Shown here: piece by piece, positions 1-8,362 of the stretch
Position numbering within the stretch: position 1 is the stretch's first letter
Layout: each line of letters opens with the position of its first letter
Assembly (NCBI RefSeq): GCF_009908285.1
Contig: NZ_JAAARM010000022.1
Span: forward strand, 56,480-120,479
Length of the DNA: 64,000 nt
From: Pseudomonas sp. Fl4BN1
Lineage (GTDB): Bacteria; Pseudomonadota; Gammaproteobacteria; Pseudomonadales; Pseudomonadaceae
Direction of reading: 5' to 3'
Notes under the pieces: model-generated
What the model was told of the DNA's origin: nothing
The model's database searches: none
The model's input: the letters and a program-made list of their open reading frames with translations, nothing else
Program-made: the position numbers and the translations under genes

Positions 1-125
1 CTACGAAACGGATGGGCCAGGAGAAAAATTAACTGCGCGCAGCGCCGCGGATCAGGGCTGCAACGGTAAATTCCCGGGGTGGCGACTCGTCAAATCAGAA
101 CCTGCTTTTTTATAAGGTCGCGATC
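1..125. other. Window edge, no gene assigned
   Basis: A short open frame ends at a TAA near base 32 and could be the last codons of an upstream gene, but too little is present to identify it. The rest leads into the siderophore-interacting protein. I see no convincing Fur box and no terminator. Confidence 0.4.
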
Positions 126-1088
126 ATGTCATCAGCCACATCCCTGACCCTCTCCCTGGCCAACGGCCTACGCAAGCTGGTGGGCGCGGACAAGCCGCGG
201 GCCTACCGGGTGATCAACGTCGAACTCAAGCAACGCATCGACCTCAGCCCGTCCATGGTGCGCTTGGTGTTCGGCGGCGAGGACATCGCCCAGGCCCGCA
301 CCCTGGCCCCGGACCAGCGCATCAAATTGTTGTTCCCCGGCGCCGACGGCACACCGCCGCAACTTCCGGTGGAAGGCGACTGGCACGCCGCCCGGCGCAA
401 ATTGCCGACGCAGCAGCAACCGCCGATGCGCACCTACACCATCCGCGCCCTGCGCATGCAGCCGGCGGAACTGGACGTGGATTTCGTGCTGCATGGGGTC
501 AATGGCCCCGCCTCGTCCTGGGCCACCCACGCGCAACCCGGCGATCGATTGCAGATGGTGGTGCCGAACAAGGCCTTCAGCGGCGACCCGGGCGGTTATG
601 AATGGCTGCCGCCGGCGGGGATTCGCAAAGTGCTGCTGATCGGCGACGAAACCGCCTTGCCGGCAATTGCCGGGATTCTCGAAGACCTGCAGGAATACCC
701 GGACCATCCGGATGTGCAGGTATTCATCGAAGTGCCCCACGAAAGCGACTGTATCGACCTGCGCTGCCACCCGCAGACCCGGGTCAACTGGCTGCCACGT
801 GACGTGCTCAATGCGCGCCACGGCGAAACCCTGATCCATGCCGCCCGGGAGCTGGCGGAACTGCCGCCGGCCAACACCGAACGCCGGCCGATCAAGGTCT
901 CCGAACGCCATGAGGAACAGCGCCCGTGGGAAACCGCCAAACCTGCGGACAACAGTTTCTATGCCTGGGTCGCCGGCGAATCCGCCACGGTGATGAGCAT
1001 CCGCCGCTACCTGATCAACGAACGCGGCCAGGAGCGCCGCAACCTGACCCTGATGGGCTACTGGCGCCTGGGCACCTCCCTGGGCTGA
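126..1088 (+). CDS. Siderophore-interacting protein (FAD-binding, ViuB-like)
   Basis: The 320-aa product resembles the ViuB/YqjH siderophore-interacting family, cytoplasmic flavoproteins that release iron by reducing ferric siderophores. The flavin-binding signature MRTYTIR lies near residue 100, followed by the VDFVLHG strand. The C-terminal reductase-like part ends in a typical FYAWVAGE...MGYWRLG block. Length is slightly above the usual 250-300 aa because of a charged insert near residues 250-275. The gene converges with a type II thioesterase, which suggests a siderophore or non-ribosomal peptide locus whose main genes lie before the window. ATG at 126 is the first start in frame; I see no strong Shine-Dalgarno sequence. 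Function is inferred from family; the siderophore is unknown. Confidence 0.85.
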   Translation: MSSATSLTLSLANGLRKLVGADKPRAYRVINVELKQRIDLSPSMVRLVFGGEDIAQARTLAPDQRIKLLFPGADGTPPQLPVEGDWHAARRKLPTQQQPPMRTYTIRALRMQPAELDVDFVLHGVNGPASSWATHAQPGDRLQMVVPNKAFSGDPGGYEWLPPAGIRKVLLIGDETALPAIAGILEDLQEYPDHPDVQVFIEVPHESDCIDLRCHPQTRVNWLPRDVLNARHGETLIHAARELAELPPANTERRPIKVSERHEEQRPWETAKPADNSFYAWVAGESATVMSIRRYLINERGQERRNLTLMGYWRLGTSLG

Positions 1089-1125
1089 AAGGGCTACGCA
1101 ACACGCTCCGAACCTGCGGCAGCGA

Positions 1126-1869
1126 CTACCAGGTTGCCGCAGCCAGCGGTATCTGGTGGCGCCGCCGATGCACGTCCAGGTGCCCCTTGATCAGGCTCAG
1201 CACCCGGGCTTCATGTGCATGGATGAAAAAGTGCCCGCCCGCCAGCATGTCCACCGAGAAACTGCCGCAGGTTTCCTTGCTCCAGCCAATCAGTTGCTCG
1301 GTGGTGGCGCGATCGGTCTTGCCACCCAACACATGCACCGGACAGCTCAGCAGTTCGCGCTGCATGGGGCGAAAGCGCCCGCACAGGAGGAAGTCGGCGC
1401 GCAGGATCGGCAAGGTCAGGTCCATCAGTTCCCGATTGGCCAATACCTCTTCGCTGGTGCCATTGAGAGTGCGCAACTGATCGATCAGTTGCTCATCGGT
1501 CTTGGGTTCGGCAAAACCCCGGTCGTACTCAGCACGCAGGGTCGGCGCCGCAGTGCCCGAAGCGAACAGCGCCACCGGCTCCGGGCAACCCAGGGCACGC
1601 AGGGCATGGGCCAGTTCACACGCCAGTAACGCCCCCAGGCTGTGCCCGAACAAGGCATACGGCGCACGCAACGTGCCCTGGATTTCCCGGGCCAGTTGCA
1701 TGGCCAATTGGCGCATGTCGGTGTGCAATGGCTCGGCGTAACGGGCACCGCGCCCAGGCAACTCCAACGGTTGCAGTTGCAGCCACTGCGGCAGCTTGCG
1801 CCGCCAGCGGCTGTACACCATGGCGCTGGCGCCGGAATACGGCAGGCACAGCAAACTCAACTTGGTCAC
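1126..1869 (-). CDS. Type II thioesterase (GrsT/PchC-like)
   Basis: This 247-aa alpha/beta hydrolase matches type II editing thioesterases, which remove wrongly loaded groups from carrier domains of non-ribosomal peptide or polyketide synthetases. The nucleophile elbow GHSLG places Ser77. Asp186 in GGKTD and His213 in GGHFF complete the triad. The N-terminal LLCLPYSGASA block and the LPGRG motif are characteristic. It is transcribed in the same direction as, and just downstream of, an MFS exporter. No synthetase is in the window, so the partner is either upstream of base 1 or elsewhere. PchC-type pyochelin editing is possible but unproven. Confidence 0.85.
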   Translation of the reverse strand: MTKLSLLCLPYSGASAMVYSRWRRKLPQWLQLQPLELPGRGARYAEPLHTDMRQLAMQLAREIQGTLRAPYALFGHSLGALLACELAHALRALGCPEPVALFASGTAAPTLRAEYDRGFAEPKTDEQLIDQLRTLNGTSEEVLANRELMDLTLPILRADFLLCGRFRPMQRELLSCPVHVLGGKTDRATTEQLIGWSKETCGSFSVDMLAGGHFFIHAHEARVLSLIKGHLDVHRRRHQIPLAAATW

Positions 1870-1924
1870 GGTATTGCCCTCGACAAATCATCTGTTAAGG
1901 AAAACGCGGCACGGGCCGGACAAA

Positions 1925-3115
1925 TTAGTCCGCCGGCTCACCCCGGCTCAGGTGTCGATAGCTCTGCAACGCCGCACCGAGCACCACCACACCGCCGACC
2001 AAGGCCAGCCAGAACCCGCTGCGTGCGCCAAAATGGTCCACCAGCACCCCGGACCCGGCGGCCCCCAGGGCCACCCCGATGCTCAAGCCGGTGACCAGCC
2101 AGGTCAGGCCCTCAGTAAGCTTGGCCGCCGGTACGATGCGCTCTACCAGGGCCATGGCGACAATCAGCGTCGGGGCAAAAAACAGCCCGGCAACGAACAC
2201 CGCCAGGGCCAGGCCGAGGATGTTGCTCGCCAGCAGCAACGGCAGGGTGGTGACCGCGGTGGCGATGCCGCCGTACATGAACAGCCGTGGCAACGGGATC
2301 GAGAGTTTCAGCGCACCGAAGACGATGCCGGCCAGGCACGAACCGATGGCGTACACCGAGAGCACGATACTCGCTGCCGCCGGCTGTCCCTGTTGCTGGG
2401 CAAAGGCCACGCTGACCACATCGACGACCCCGACAATGATGCCCATGGCCAACATCAGCAGCACCAGCAGGCGAATCTCCCCGGAACGGATGATCGAGCC
2501 ACCCTGCCCCTCTGCGTGGGGATGCACCGGCGGCTCGGTGGCCTTTTGCAGGACGAACACACTGACCCCGATGGCCAGCATCAGCAGCGCCGCTAGCGGC
2601 CCGGCCTCGGGAAACAGCACCACGCACAGCCCCACCGACAAGGGCGGGCCGATGATGAAGCAAACCTCGTCGAGCACCGATTCCAGGGCATAGGCGGTCT
2701 GCAACTGCGGCTGGCCACGGTACAGCTCGGTCCAGCGGGCCCGGACCATGGCCGACATGCTGGGCATGCAACCGGCCAGGGCGGCAAACACGAACAGCGT
2801 CCAGTACGGCGCCTGCAAGCGCGTGCACAACAGCAGTGCCAGCAGCGCTCCGCCCCCCAGGCCGGCAGCCAGGGGCAGCACCCGGCCCTGGCCGAAGCGG
2901 TCCACCAGCCGCGAGACCTGGGGCGCGCAAAGGGCCGTGGCCAGGGCAAAGGTCGCCGCTACGCCACCGGCCAGGGCGTAACCGCCATGCAGTTGCGCCA
3001 GCATGGTGATCAGACCGATACCGGTCATGGAGATCGGCATGCGCGCGACCATCCCGGCCAGGACAAACGCCCGGCTGCCGGGGGCGTTGAACAATTCACG
3101 ATAGGGGTTGGCCAT
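1925..3115 (-). CDS. MFS efflux transporter
   Basis: The product is a 396-aa inner-membrane protein with about twelve hydrophobic segments, the expected size for a drug/metabolite-type major facilitator. An RLVDRFGQGR loop after the second or third helix is the usual MFS motif A position. The substrate cannot be read from sequence. The gene is divergent from a TetR regulator, and the shared promoter region carries two identical palindromes, so the transporter is probably repressed by that regulator. The thioesterase follows after 55 bp, so export of a siderophore or peptide product is a reasonable but untested guess. Confidence 0.85.
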   Translation of the reverse strand: MANPYRELFNAPGSRAFVLAGMVARMPISMTGIGLITMLAQLHGGYALAGGVAATFALATALCAPQVSRLVDRFGQGRVLPLAAGLGGGALLALLLCTRLQAPYWTLFVFAALAGCMPSMSAMVRARWTELYRGQPQLQTAYALESVLDEVCFIIGPPLSVGLCVVLFPEAGPLAALLMLAIGVSVFVLQKATEPPVHPHAEGQGGSIIRSGEIRLLVLLMLAMGIIVGVVDVVSVAFAQQQGQPAAASIVLSVYAIGSCLAGIVFGALKLSIPLPRLFMYGGIATAVTTLPLLLASNILGLALAVFVAGLFFAPTLIVAMALVERIVPAAKLTEGLTWLVTGLSIGVALGAAGSGVLVDHFGARSGFWLALVGGVVVLGAALQSYRHLSRGEPAD

Positions 3116-3172
3116 TTACAACGACTCCTTGGGGGGCTGCAACTTGCCACAAAGTGGCCCTGCAGTAAAAAT

Positions 3173-3220
3173 ACATACGCCTCGTATGTGAAAAATCATG
3201 CGAACATACGCAGCGTATGT
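3173..3220. promoter_or_regulatory. Two identical TetR-type operators
   Basis: Two perfect inverted repeats, ACATACG-N3-CGTATGT, lie at 3173-3189 and 3204-3220. Their centres are 31 bp apart, about three helical turns. They sit between the divergent MFS and TetR starts and are the obvious binding sites for the TetR product, which would then repress both genes. Confidence 0.85.
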
Positions 3221-3251
3221 CAACCCTTCATCGAGTGGAGATCCGAACCTC

Positions 3252-3866
3252 ATGAGCAGCCGCCCACGCGCCGAAATGATCGAAGCAACCCGCGCCAAGT
3301 TGATTGCCAGCGCCCGCCAGGCATTTGCCCGACAGGGGTACGCCAAGGCATCGATGGACGAACTGACCGCCGAAGCCGGCCTGACCCGGGGCGCGCTGTA
3401 TCACCATTTCGGTGACAAGCTGGGGTTATTGGCGGCCGTGGTGCAACAGATCGATACCGAGATGGATCAGCGCCTGGAGGCGATTTCCAGCCAGGTTGAC
3501 GATCCATGGGAAGCGTTCTGCCAACGTTGTCAGGCCTACCTGCAGATGGCCCTGGAACCGGAAATCCAGCGCATCGTGTTGCAGGATGCACGGGCGCTAC
3601 TGAGTGATACCAGCCAGGCGAGCGAGGAGCAGTGCATCGACACCCTTGGCGCCCTCCTGAGCCAGCTGATCCAGGCCCAAGTGATCGAACCGGTCGCGCC
3701 ACGGGCCATGGCGCGCCTGATCAACGGCGCCCTGGTGGAGGCCGCCCTGTGGATTGCCAATGCACCGCAACCGGCACAGAAACTTGAAGAGAGCCTGGTC
3801 GGCTTGCAACTGCTCCTGCGCGGTTTACGCCGTAACGACGCTCCACACGCCAGGGCCAACCACTGA
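3252..3866 (+). CDS. TetR/AcrR family regulator
   Basis: A 204-aa regulator. The N-terminal helix-turn-helix spans about residues 12-58: LIASARQAFARQGYAKAS, then AGLTRGALYHHFGDK, the classic TetR recognition helix. The C-terminal helical domain would bind an inducer and dimerise. I chose ATG 3252 over the in-frame start 54 bp upstream because translation from there would run through the second operator, and because a GTGGAG lies ahead of 3252. It is divergent from the MFS exporter and probably controls it and itself. Confidence 0.88.
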   Translation: MSSRPRAEMIEATRAKLIASARQAFARQGYAKASMDELTAEAGLTRGALYHHFGDKLGLLAAVVQQIDTEMDQRLEAISSQVDDPWEAFCQRCQAYLQMALEPEIQRIVLQDARALLSDTSQASEEQCIDTLGALLSQLIQAQVIEPVAPRAMARLINGALVEAALWIANAPQPAQKLEESLVGLQLLLRGLRRNDAPHARANH

Positions 3867-3895
3867 AATACCCCCTGCCTCAACGTGAAAACTCC

Positions 3896-4440
3896 ATGGA
3901 CCGCTTTGCCAGGCGCGCTCCCCAACCGGCAGCCACCTGTTTTTCACTCGATGGTTCAAGACTTCAGGTGGGCGACATTCTGCTCAGCCGCAACGCTGCC
4001 CGGCACAGCCTGCTCCAGTCCGCCACCGGCTCCGGCTACAGCCACGCGGCGCTGTTGGTGGATGATGGCGGGGGCTGATCGAGGCCATCAAGACCGGGGC
4101 AGACCATTGATGAGGACCGGCTCTTCTGTTCGCAGCTGATCGTCTCCAATTTCGCCCAGTGCGTTCTGCCCCTGAGTGAGCAAGCCGCCTAGCTGATCAC
4201 CCCGGGGATCTTGACCGCTGCAACCTGCTGGTCGAGGTCACCGACTCGGTGATCATTCACAGCCAGTTCGCCGAACTACTATCGGTGCATTTTATCGAAC
4301 AGCGCCAGGAACAGGACCTGAGCAACCATTTCCACCAGATGAACATGCACATCGCCGGCCTGACCAACCAGGCCTGTGCTTTTAGCAGGCCGCTGAAGCT
4401 GCGCTCGCCGATGGACACCTGCGTTGCTCTGAAAGGCTGA
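3896..4440 (+). pseudogene. Remnant of YiiX-like permuted NlpC/P60 hydrolase
   Basis: Fragments of one protein appear in different frames. LQVGDILLSR followed by SGYSHAALLVDDGG resembles the start of YiiX/YebB-type permuted papain-like hydrolases, including the catalytic His. After a frame break near 4077, LIEAIKTGA and then RLFCSQLIVSNFA follow, which looks like the catalytic-Cys block. A stop interrupts at about 4189. A third frame continues through DSVIIHSQFAELLSVHF to a stop at 4438-4440. The order of motifs fits one ancestral gene with deletions and frameshifts. The family assignment is moderately sure; the loss of an intact reading frame is directly visible. Confidence 0.65.
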
Positions 4441-4467
4441 ACACGCGCCCTGATAAAGGAACGCCCC

Positions 4468-4563
4468 ATGCAGCTATCCTTCGCCCAACAAGTGGCGCTG
4501 ATCAGCGCCGCGAGCTTTCTCGACCGGCGCTTGAGCGGCGACAAGAGTGTCTGGCAACCTTGA
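4468..4563 (+). CDS. Possible 31-aa ORF, uncertain
   Basis: A short ORF starts with ATG seven bases after an AAGGA and encodes MQLSFAQQVALISAASFLDR then ten more residues. It follows the decayed YiiX-like gene by 27 bp. It may be the start of a second broken gene from the same former operon or a real small protein. Nothing recognisable is in it. Confidence 0.25.
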   Translation: MQLSFAQQVALISAASFLDRRLSGDKSVWQP

Positions 4564-4605
4564 GCGCCGCCGGCCCCCGTTGCGGCCTGAAATGGAATTC
4601 CCGCC

Positions 4606-4974
4606 ATGCCCGACTCGCCAATTATCGCGGTGATGATTCACGCCTCCGACTGGCGCGCCGCCACCGACTGGTACGCCCAAGCGTTCCCCCAGGCGCGGCG
4701 CATCGTCCACGCGCCCGATGACTTCGGCCATCTGCAGATCGACGGCATCGCCATCGAGATCGTCGCGGCCGATGCCAAGGTCGGCCAGGGCCCGGCAGGC
4801 TCGGTGGTGTATTGGCGGGTAACCGACCTGCCGGCGCAGTTGCAGCGCCTGACGGCCCTAGGAGGGCGCCTCTACCGTGGACCGATGGCTATTGGCGACG
4901 GCGAGTTGATCTGCCAGGTGCAGGATCCGTGGGGCAACTGCATCGGTCTGCGCCAACCGGCAACGCTCGCTTGA
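4606..4974 (+). CDS. VOC (glyoxalase/bleomycin-resistance fold) protein
   Basis: This 122-aa protein has the single-module vicinal-oxygen-chelate pattern. It opens with IIAVMIHASDWRAATDWYAQ, has a central block in which EIVAADAKVGQGPAGS precedes VVYWRVTDL, and ends with a LICQVQDPWGNCIGLRQ strand. Members range from metal-dependent lyases and dioxygenases to binding proteins, and the substrate cannot be predicted. His13 and Glu52 are candidate metal ligands. It lies between decayed sequence and an isochorismatase-like gene on the same strand. Confidence 0.8.
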   Translation: MPDSPIIAVMIHASDWRAATDWYAQAFPQARRIVHAPDDFGHLQIDGIAIEIVAADAKVGQGPAGSVVYWRVTDLPAQLQRLTALGGRLYRGPMAIGDGELICQVQDPWGNCIGLRQPATLA

Positions 4975-5044
4975 AGTAGATTTCCCCGGCAAACTGGCGC
5001 GCGTTTCGCTCTGCGGTCAAAGCTGTCGTTACCAGGAGAACACC

Positions 5045-5512
5045 ATGCAGCAGGTCTTGCTGATCATTGATGTGCAACCGTGCTTCAACCCGCCGCAATG
5101 GCTGGTGGAGGGCATCAACCGACTGCTCGGGCGCATGCCCTCAGTGGCCACCGTGGAGCGCCACGACGAAAGCCGCACGCCGTTCGCCCGCCAACTGGGC
5201 TGGCAACCGGCGGCAGACGATCACAGCCTGGTGGCCGCCGAACAAGTCTTTATCAAGCACGGCTATGGACCGACGCCGGAGATCCTCGACTACCTGAAAA
5301 GCCTGAGTCCAGAGCGAGTACTGGTGTGCGGCATCCAGACCGACACCTGCGTCCTGGCGGCAGGTTTTGCCCTGTTCGATGCCGGCTTGCAGCCGACCCT
5401 GATCACCGACCTGACCGTGGGTTCGTCCCTGGATCGCAGCGGCCAGTTGGGGGTCGATCTGTGGCGCCATCATTTCAAGCACCTGACCACCACTGACGAG
5501 TTGCTGCGCTAG
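5045..5512 (+). CDS. Isochorismatase-like cysteine hydrolase
   Basis: A compact 155-aa isochorismatase-fold hydrolase. The catalytic triad is visible: Asp9 in LLIIDVQ, Lys71 in VFIKHGYG and Cys102 in GIQTDTCV. Family members hydrolyse amides such as nicotinamide or ureido compounds; true isochorismatases are longer. A clear ribosome-binding site (CAGGAGAACACC) precedes ATG 5045. The substrate is unknown, and the upstream VOC gene gives little help. Confidence 0.85.
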   Translation: MQQVLLIIDVQPCFNPPQWLVEGINRLLGRMPSVATVERHDESRTPFARQLGWQPAADDHSLVAAEQVFIKHGYGPTPEILDYLKSLSPERVLVCGIQTDTCVLAAGFALFDAGLQPTLITDLTVGSSLDRSGQLGVDLWRHHFKHLTTTDELLR

Positions 5513-5608
5513 CGCCCCTGCCGGCTTGCGGGCACATGCACGCTGCCACGGCCGAGAACCAAAGATAGAATCTTGACGCTGAAGAGCCGATCGCACACAG
5601 GAAAAATC

Positions 5609-5995
5609 ATGGGAATGGATCTGCATCTTGAAGCCGACAGGCACCTGGACAGCGCACTTCTCAGGCAAGCCATCGAACACTGCAACGGCACCCTGGAAGC
5701 GGATCCAGCCAATGGCATCGAGGCACGCTTCCCTTCGGGGATGACCCTAAGTTGCAAAGACAGCTCCGGGGACAACCAAATCTACGCTGAGGACCGTAAA
5801 GGCTGCAGCTTCGCCGTGGGCCTGCGCTGCTACCTGAGAATCAAGGGGCCGGAGCCTGACGGGCACTCTTCGCTGGATGAAATCCAGCGGTTGCTGAGCC
5901 AGATCGCCGACACTTGCGAGGCGCGATTCATCCTCTCTTTCCAGTACGAGAGCACCCTCTACTGGCGTGATGCTCAAGGTCTGCAGCAAGCCTGA
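5609..5995 (+). CDS. Conserved-looking hypothetical protein
   Basis: I do not recognise this 128-aa acidic soluble protein. There is no signal peptide or membrane segment. ATG 5609 is preferred because ACAGGAAAAATC directly precedes it; an upstream in-frame start at 5573 lacks a ribosome-binding site. Two Cys residues (SCKD, GCSF) are scattered rather than paired. Composition and third-position GC match the neighbours, so it is probably a real gene rather than a shadow frame. Confidence 0.6.
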   Translation: MGMDLHLEADRHLDSALLRQAIEHCNGTLEADPANGIEARFPSGMTLSCKDSSGDNQIYAEDRKGCSFAVGLRCYLRIKGPEPDGHSSLDEIQRLLSQIADTCEARFILSFQYESTLYWRDAQGLQQA

Positions 5996-6082
5996 GCATC
6001 GGTTTTCATCCCCTGCCGGTGGCGCCCCGGCCAAGACTCGCGCCCTCAATCCCGTGCGGGGTTTCGCCGCCGACGATCACTA

Positions 6083-6335
6083 CCGCCCGGTGTTCAGCCA
6101 TCAGCGAGGTGTTCTATGTCGATCAGGATACCCAGTACGATTCGCTGCCCCCTGGCGGCGAGTTGCAGCGAGGGTTTCTCGGTCCGATCCGCCCCTGGCC
6201 GCACGCGGCTATCGGGTGATCGTGCCCTATCTGCACGGCTACGGGCCGACGTGTTTTGTCCGCGAGCAGGTCATGCGCTCCGGGCAGCAGGCGGCCCTGG
6301 TCCAGGACCGGCTGGAGATGCTGCAAGACGGCTGA
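6083..6335 (+). pseudogene. Fragment of alpha/beta hydrolase
   Basis: The 3' part encodes PPLAARGYRVIVPYLHGYGP followed by RSGQQAALVQDRLEML. That matches the segment after the oxyanion loop in epoxide-hydrolase-like proteins, but there is no complete catalytic core. The block before it (SEVFYVDQ...PPGGEL) is in another frame. A stop follows straight after the fragment, before any nucleophile elbow. This is a truncated, frameshifted remnant, the second one in this 2.5-kb stretch. Confidence 0.55.
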
Positions 6336-6421
6336 GGCCGCCCACAAACCGAGCAACAAGCGCACTGTAAGCAGGGAAAAATCGGTACACTTCGCGGCCT
6401 CGACCCCCCACAGGACATGGA

Positions 6422-6895
6422 ATGTTATCTGCCGCCCCTTCTTCCCGGCCCGGCCTGCGCCGAGCCCTGGTGCTCTGGCTGTACGCCGCCGGCGTCGGCC
6501 ATTTGCTGGCCGGCCTGCTGCTGGCCTGGGCCGGCCACAGCGCACTGTTCAACGACTACCTCAGCAGCATCGAACAGGCCTTCTGGGGCGCCGCCGCGCC
6601 TGCCCCGGCCCGGGCCCAGCAGATCTGGTGGCTGGGTTTGTTCGGCGCCACGCTGCAAAGCTACGCCTTGTATCTGCTGGCCCTGGTGCACCTGGGCGAC
6701 CGCCTGCGCAGCCCGGCAGCCTGGGCCTGGCTGATGGCCGGCATCCTGCTGTGGGCTCCCCAGGACATGTGGCTGTCCTGGCAGATGCACATGACCGCCC
6801 ACCTGTGGGTCGACAGTTTCGCCCTGCTGGTCTTGCTGCCGCCCTTGCTGTGGCTGTACCGCAACGACCGCCGTACTTCTCGCCTTCCCTCGTAA
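6422..6895 (+). CDS. Small integral membrane protein
   Basis: The 157-aa product has four predicted transmembrane segments, roughly residues 17-38, 67-90, 98-118 and 127-147. I recognise no family. Its stop is 15 bp before the start of the next gene, an oxidoreductase that itself has a membrane N-terminus, so the two are probably co-translated and may act together at the inner membrane. The start at 6422 is the first ATG after the decayed region; its ribosome-binding site is weak. Confidence 0.7.
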   Translation: MLSAAPSSRPGLRRALVLWLYAAGVGHLLAGLLLAWAGHSALFNDYLSSIEQAFWGAAAPAPARAQQIWWLGLFGATLQSYALYLLALVHLGDRLRSPAAWAWLMAGILLWAPQDMWLSWQMHMTAHLWVDSFALLVLLPPLLWLYRNDRRTSRLPS

Positions 6896-6910
6896 AAGGA
6901 CTTCACCATC

Positions 6911-8353
6911 GTGGCTGATTTGCCAATCCTGCAGTGGGCTATCGCCCTGTTGCTCGCCCAGGGCGTGCTCGGCGCCCTGGATACCATCTACCATCACGAA
7001 CTCACCGTGGCCCTGCCGCAACGCCACAGCGCCCGCAAGGAACTGAGCATCCATGCCCTGCGCTCGTGCTTCTACGGGGTGCTGTTCATGGGCATCGCCC
7101 ACCTGGCGTTCCAGGGCATCTGGGCCCTGGTGATCGCCGTGCTGTTCGCCCTGGAAATCGGCCTGACCCTGTGGGACTTCGTGGTCGAGGATCGCAGCCG
7201 CAAGCTGCCGGCCATCGAACGCATCATGCACACCGTGCTGGCGATCAACGCCGGGGCATTCTTCGCCCTGTACGGCTTGCAGTTGCTGGAATGGTCACGC
7301 CTGCCCAGCGCCTTGAGCCCGCTTGACCTGGGCTGGCAAGGCTGGGCGCTGAGCCTGTTCGCCGTCGGCGTCACGGCTTCGGGGATTCGCGACGGCCTGG
7401 CCGCCCTGCGCCTGCAACGCCAGGGCCAGGGCGCCAATCCCTTTACCGGTGGCAGCGGCAAGCGGGTGCTGGTCACCGGCGGCACCGGCTTCATCGGTGA
7501 AACCCTGGTCAACCAACTGCTGGATGCCGGGCACACCGTCAGCGTGCTGGCCCGCGACCCATTGCGCGCCGCCTACCTGTTCGATGGGCGCGCGCGCTGC
7601 CTGCGCAGCCTGAGCAAGCTCGGCCACGGCGAGGTCTTCGACGTGATCATCAACCTGGCCGGTGCGCCGGTGGCCGGACCGCGCTGGTCGGCCAAGCGCC
7701 AGGCGCAACTGCTGGCCAGCCGGGTGGGGACCACCGAGGCCCTGCTCAATTGGCTGCAACACGCCCAGCACAAGCCGGAACTGTGGATCCAAGCCTCGGC
7801 CATCGGCTTCTACGGCGTGCGCGACGCCAGCCAGACCCTGGATGAAAACGCCGAGCGCGGCGAAGGCTTCATGGCCGACCTGTGTGCCCGCTGGGAGTCC
7901 TCGGCGGAACCGGCGACCCGCTTCGGCGTGCGTCAGGTGGTCCTGCGCTTAGGCATCGTGTTCGGTCCCGGCGGCGCCCTGAAACCCTTGCTGATGCCCT
8001 TCCACTTCGGCTTTGGCGGGCGTATGGGCGACGGCCGGCAGATCATGAGCTGGGTGCATCGCGACGATGTGCTGCAAGTGATCGCCCGGGCCATGAACGA
8101 CTCGTCCCTGGCCGGCACGTACAACATGGTGGCGCCGGAAGCGGTGAGCCAGGGCACCTTTGCCAAGACCGCCGGCAAGGTGCTCAAGCGCCCGGTGTGG
8201 CTGCATGTGCCGGCCGCCCCGGTGCGCGCCCTGGCGGGGGAAATGGCCGAGCTGTTCTTCGACGGCCAGCACGTGGTGCCGGCGCGCCTGCTGCAATCTG
8301 GCTACCGCTTCCGCTACCCGACCCTGGACGCCGCCCTGCGCGACCTGACCTGA
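6911..8353 (+). CDS. TIGR01777-type epimerase/oxidoreductase with membrane N-terminus
   Basis: A 480-aa two-part protein. Residues 1-165 are hydrophobic with about four transmembrane helices. Residues 184-480 form an extended short-chain dehydrogenase of the TIGR01777 (YfcH-like) family: VLVTGGTGFIGETLV (186-200) binds NAD(P), INLAGAPVAGPRW and SAIGFYG follow, and a DUF1731-like tail ends the protein. Most family members lack the membrane part. Start is GTG 6911 after AAAAGGACTTCACC. It overlaps no neighbour but is tightly packed with the membrane protein before it and the fusion protein after it. The substrate is unknown. Confidence 0.85.
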   Translation: MADLPILQWAIALLLAQGVLGALDTIYHHELTVALPQRHSARKELSIHALRSCFYGVLFMGIAHLAFQGIWALVIAVLFALEIGLTLWDFVVEDRSRKLPAIERIMHTVLAINAGAFFALYGLQLLEWSRLPSALSPLDLGWQGWALSLFAVGVTASGIRDGLAALRLQRQGQGANPFTGGSGKRVLVTGGTGFIGETLVNQLLDAGHTVSVLARDPLRAAYLFDGRARCLRSLSKLGHGEVFDVIINLAGAPVAGPRWSAKRQAQLLASRVGTTEALLNWLQHAQHKPELWIQASAIGFYGVRDASQTLDENAERGEGFMADLCARWESSAEPATRFGVRQVVLRLGIVFGPGGALKPLLMPFHFGFGGRMGDGRQIMSWVHRDDVLQVIARAMNDSSLAGTYNMVAPEAVSQGTFAKTAGKVLKRPVWLHVPAAPVRALAGEMAELFFDGQHVVPARLLQSGYRFRYPTLDAALRDLT

Positions 8354-8362
8354 GGATTGTCG

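Noticed and set aside
1..125. Fur box before the siderophore-interacting gene
   Set aside because: No stretch resembles the GATAATGATAATCATTATC-type consensus well enough.
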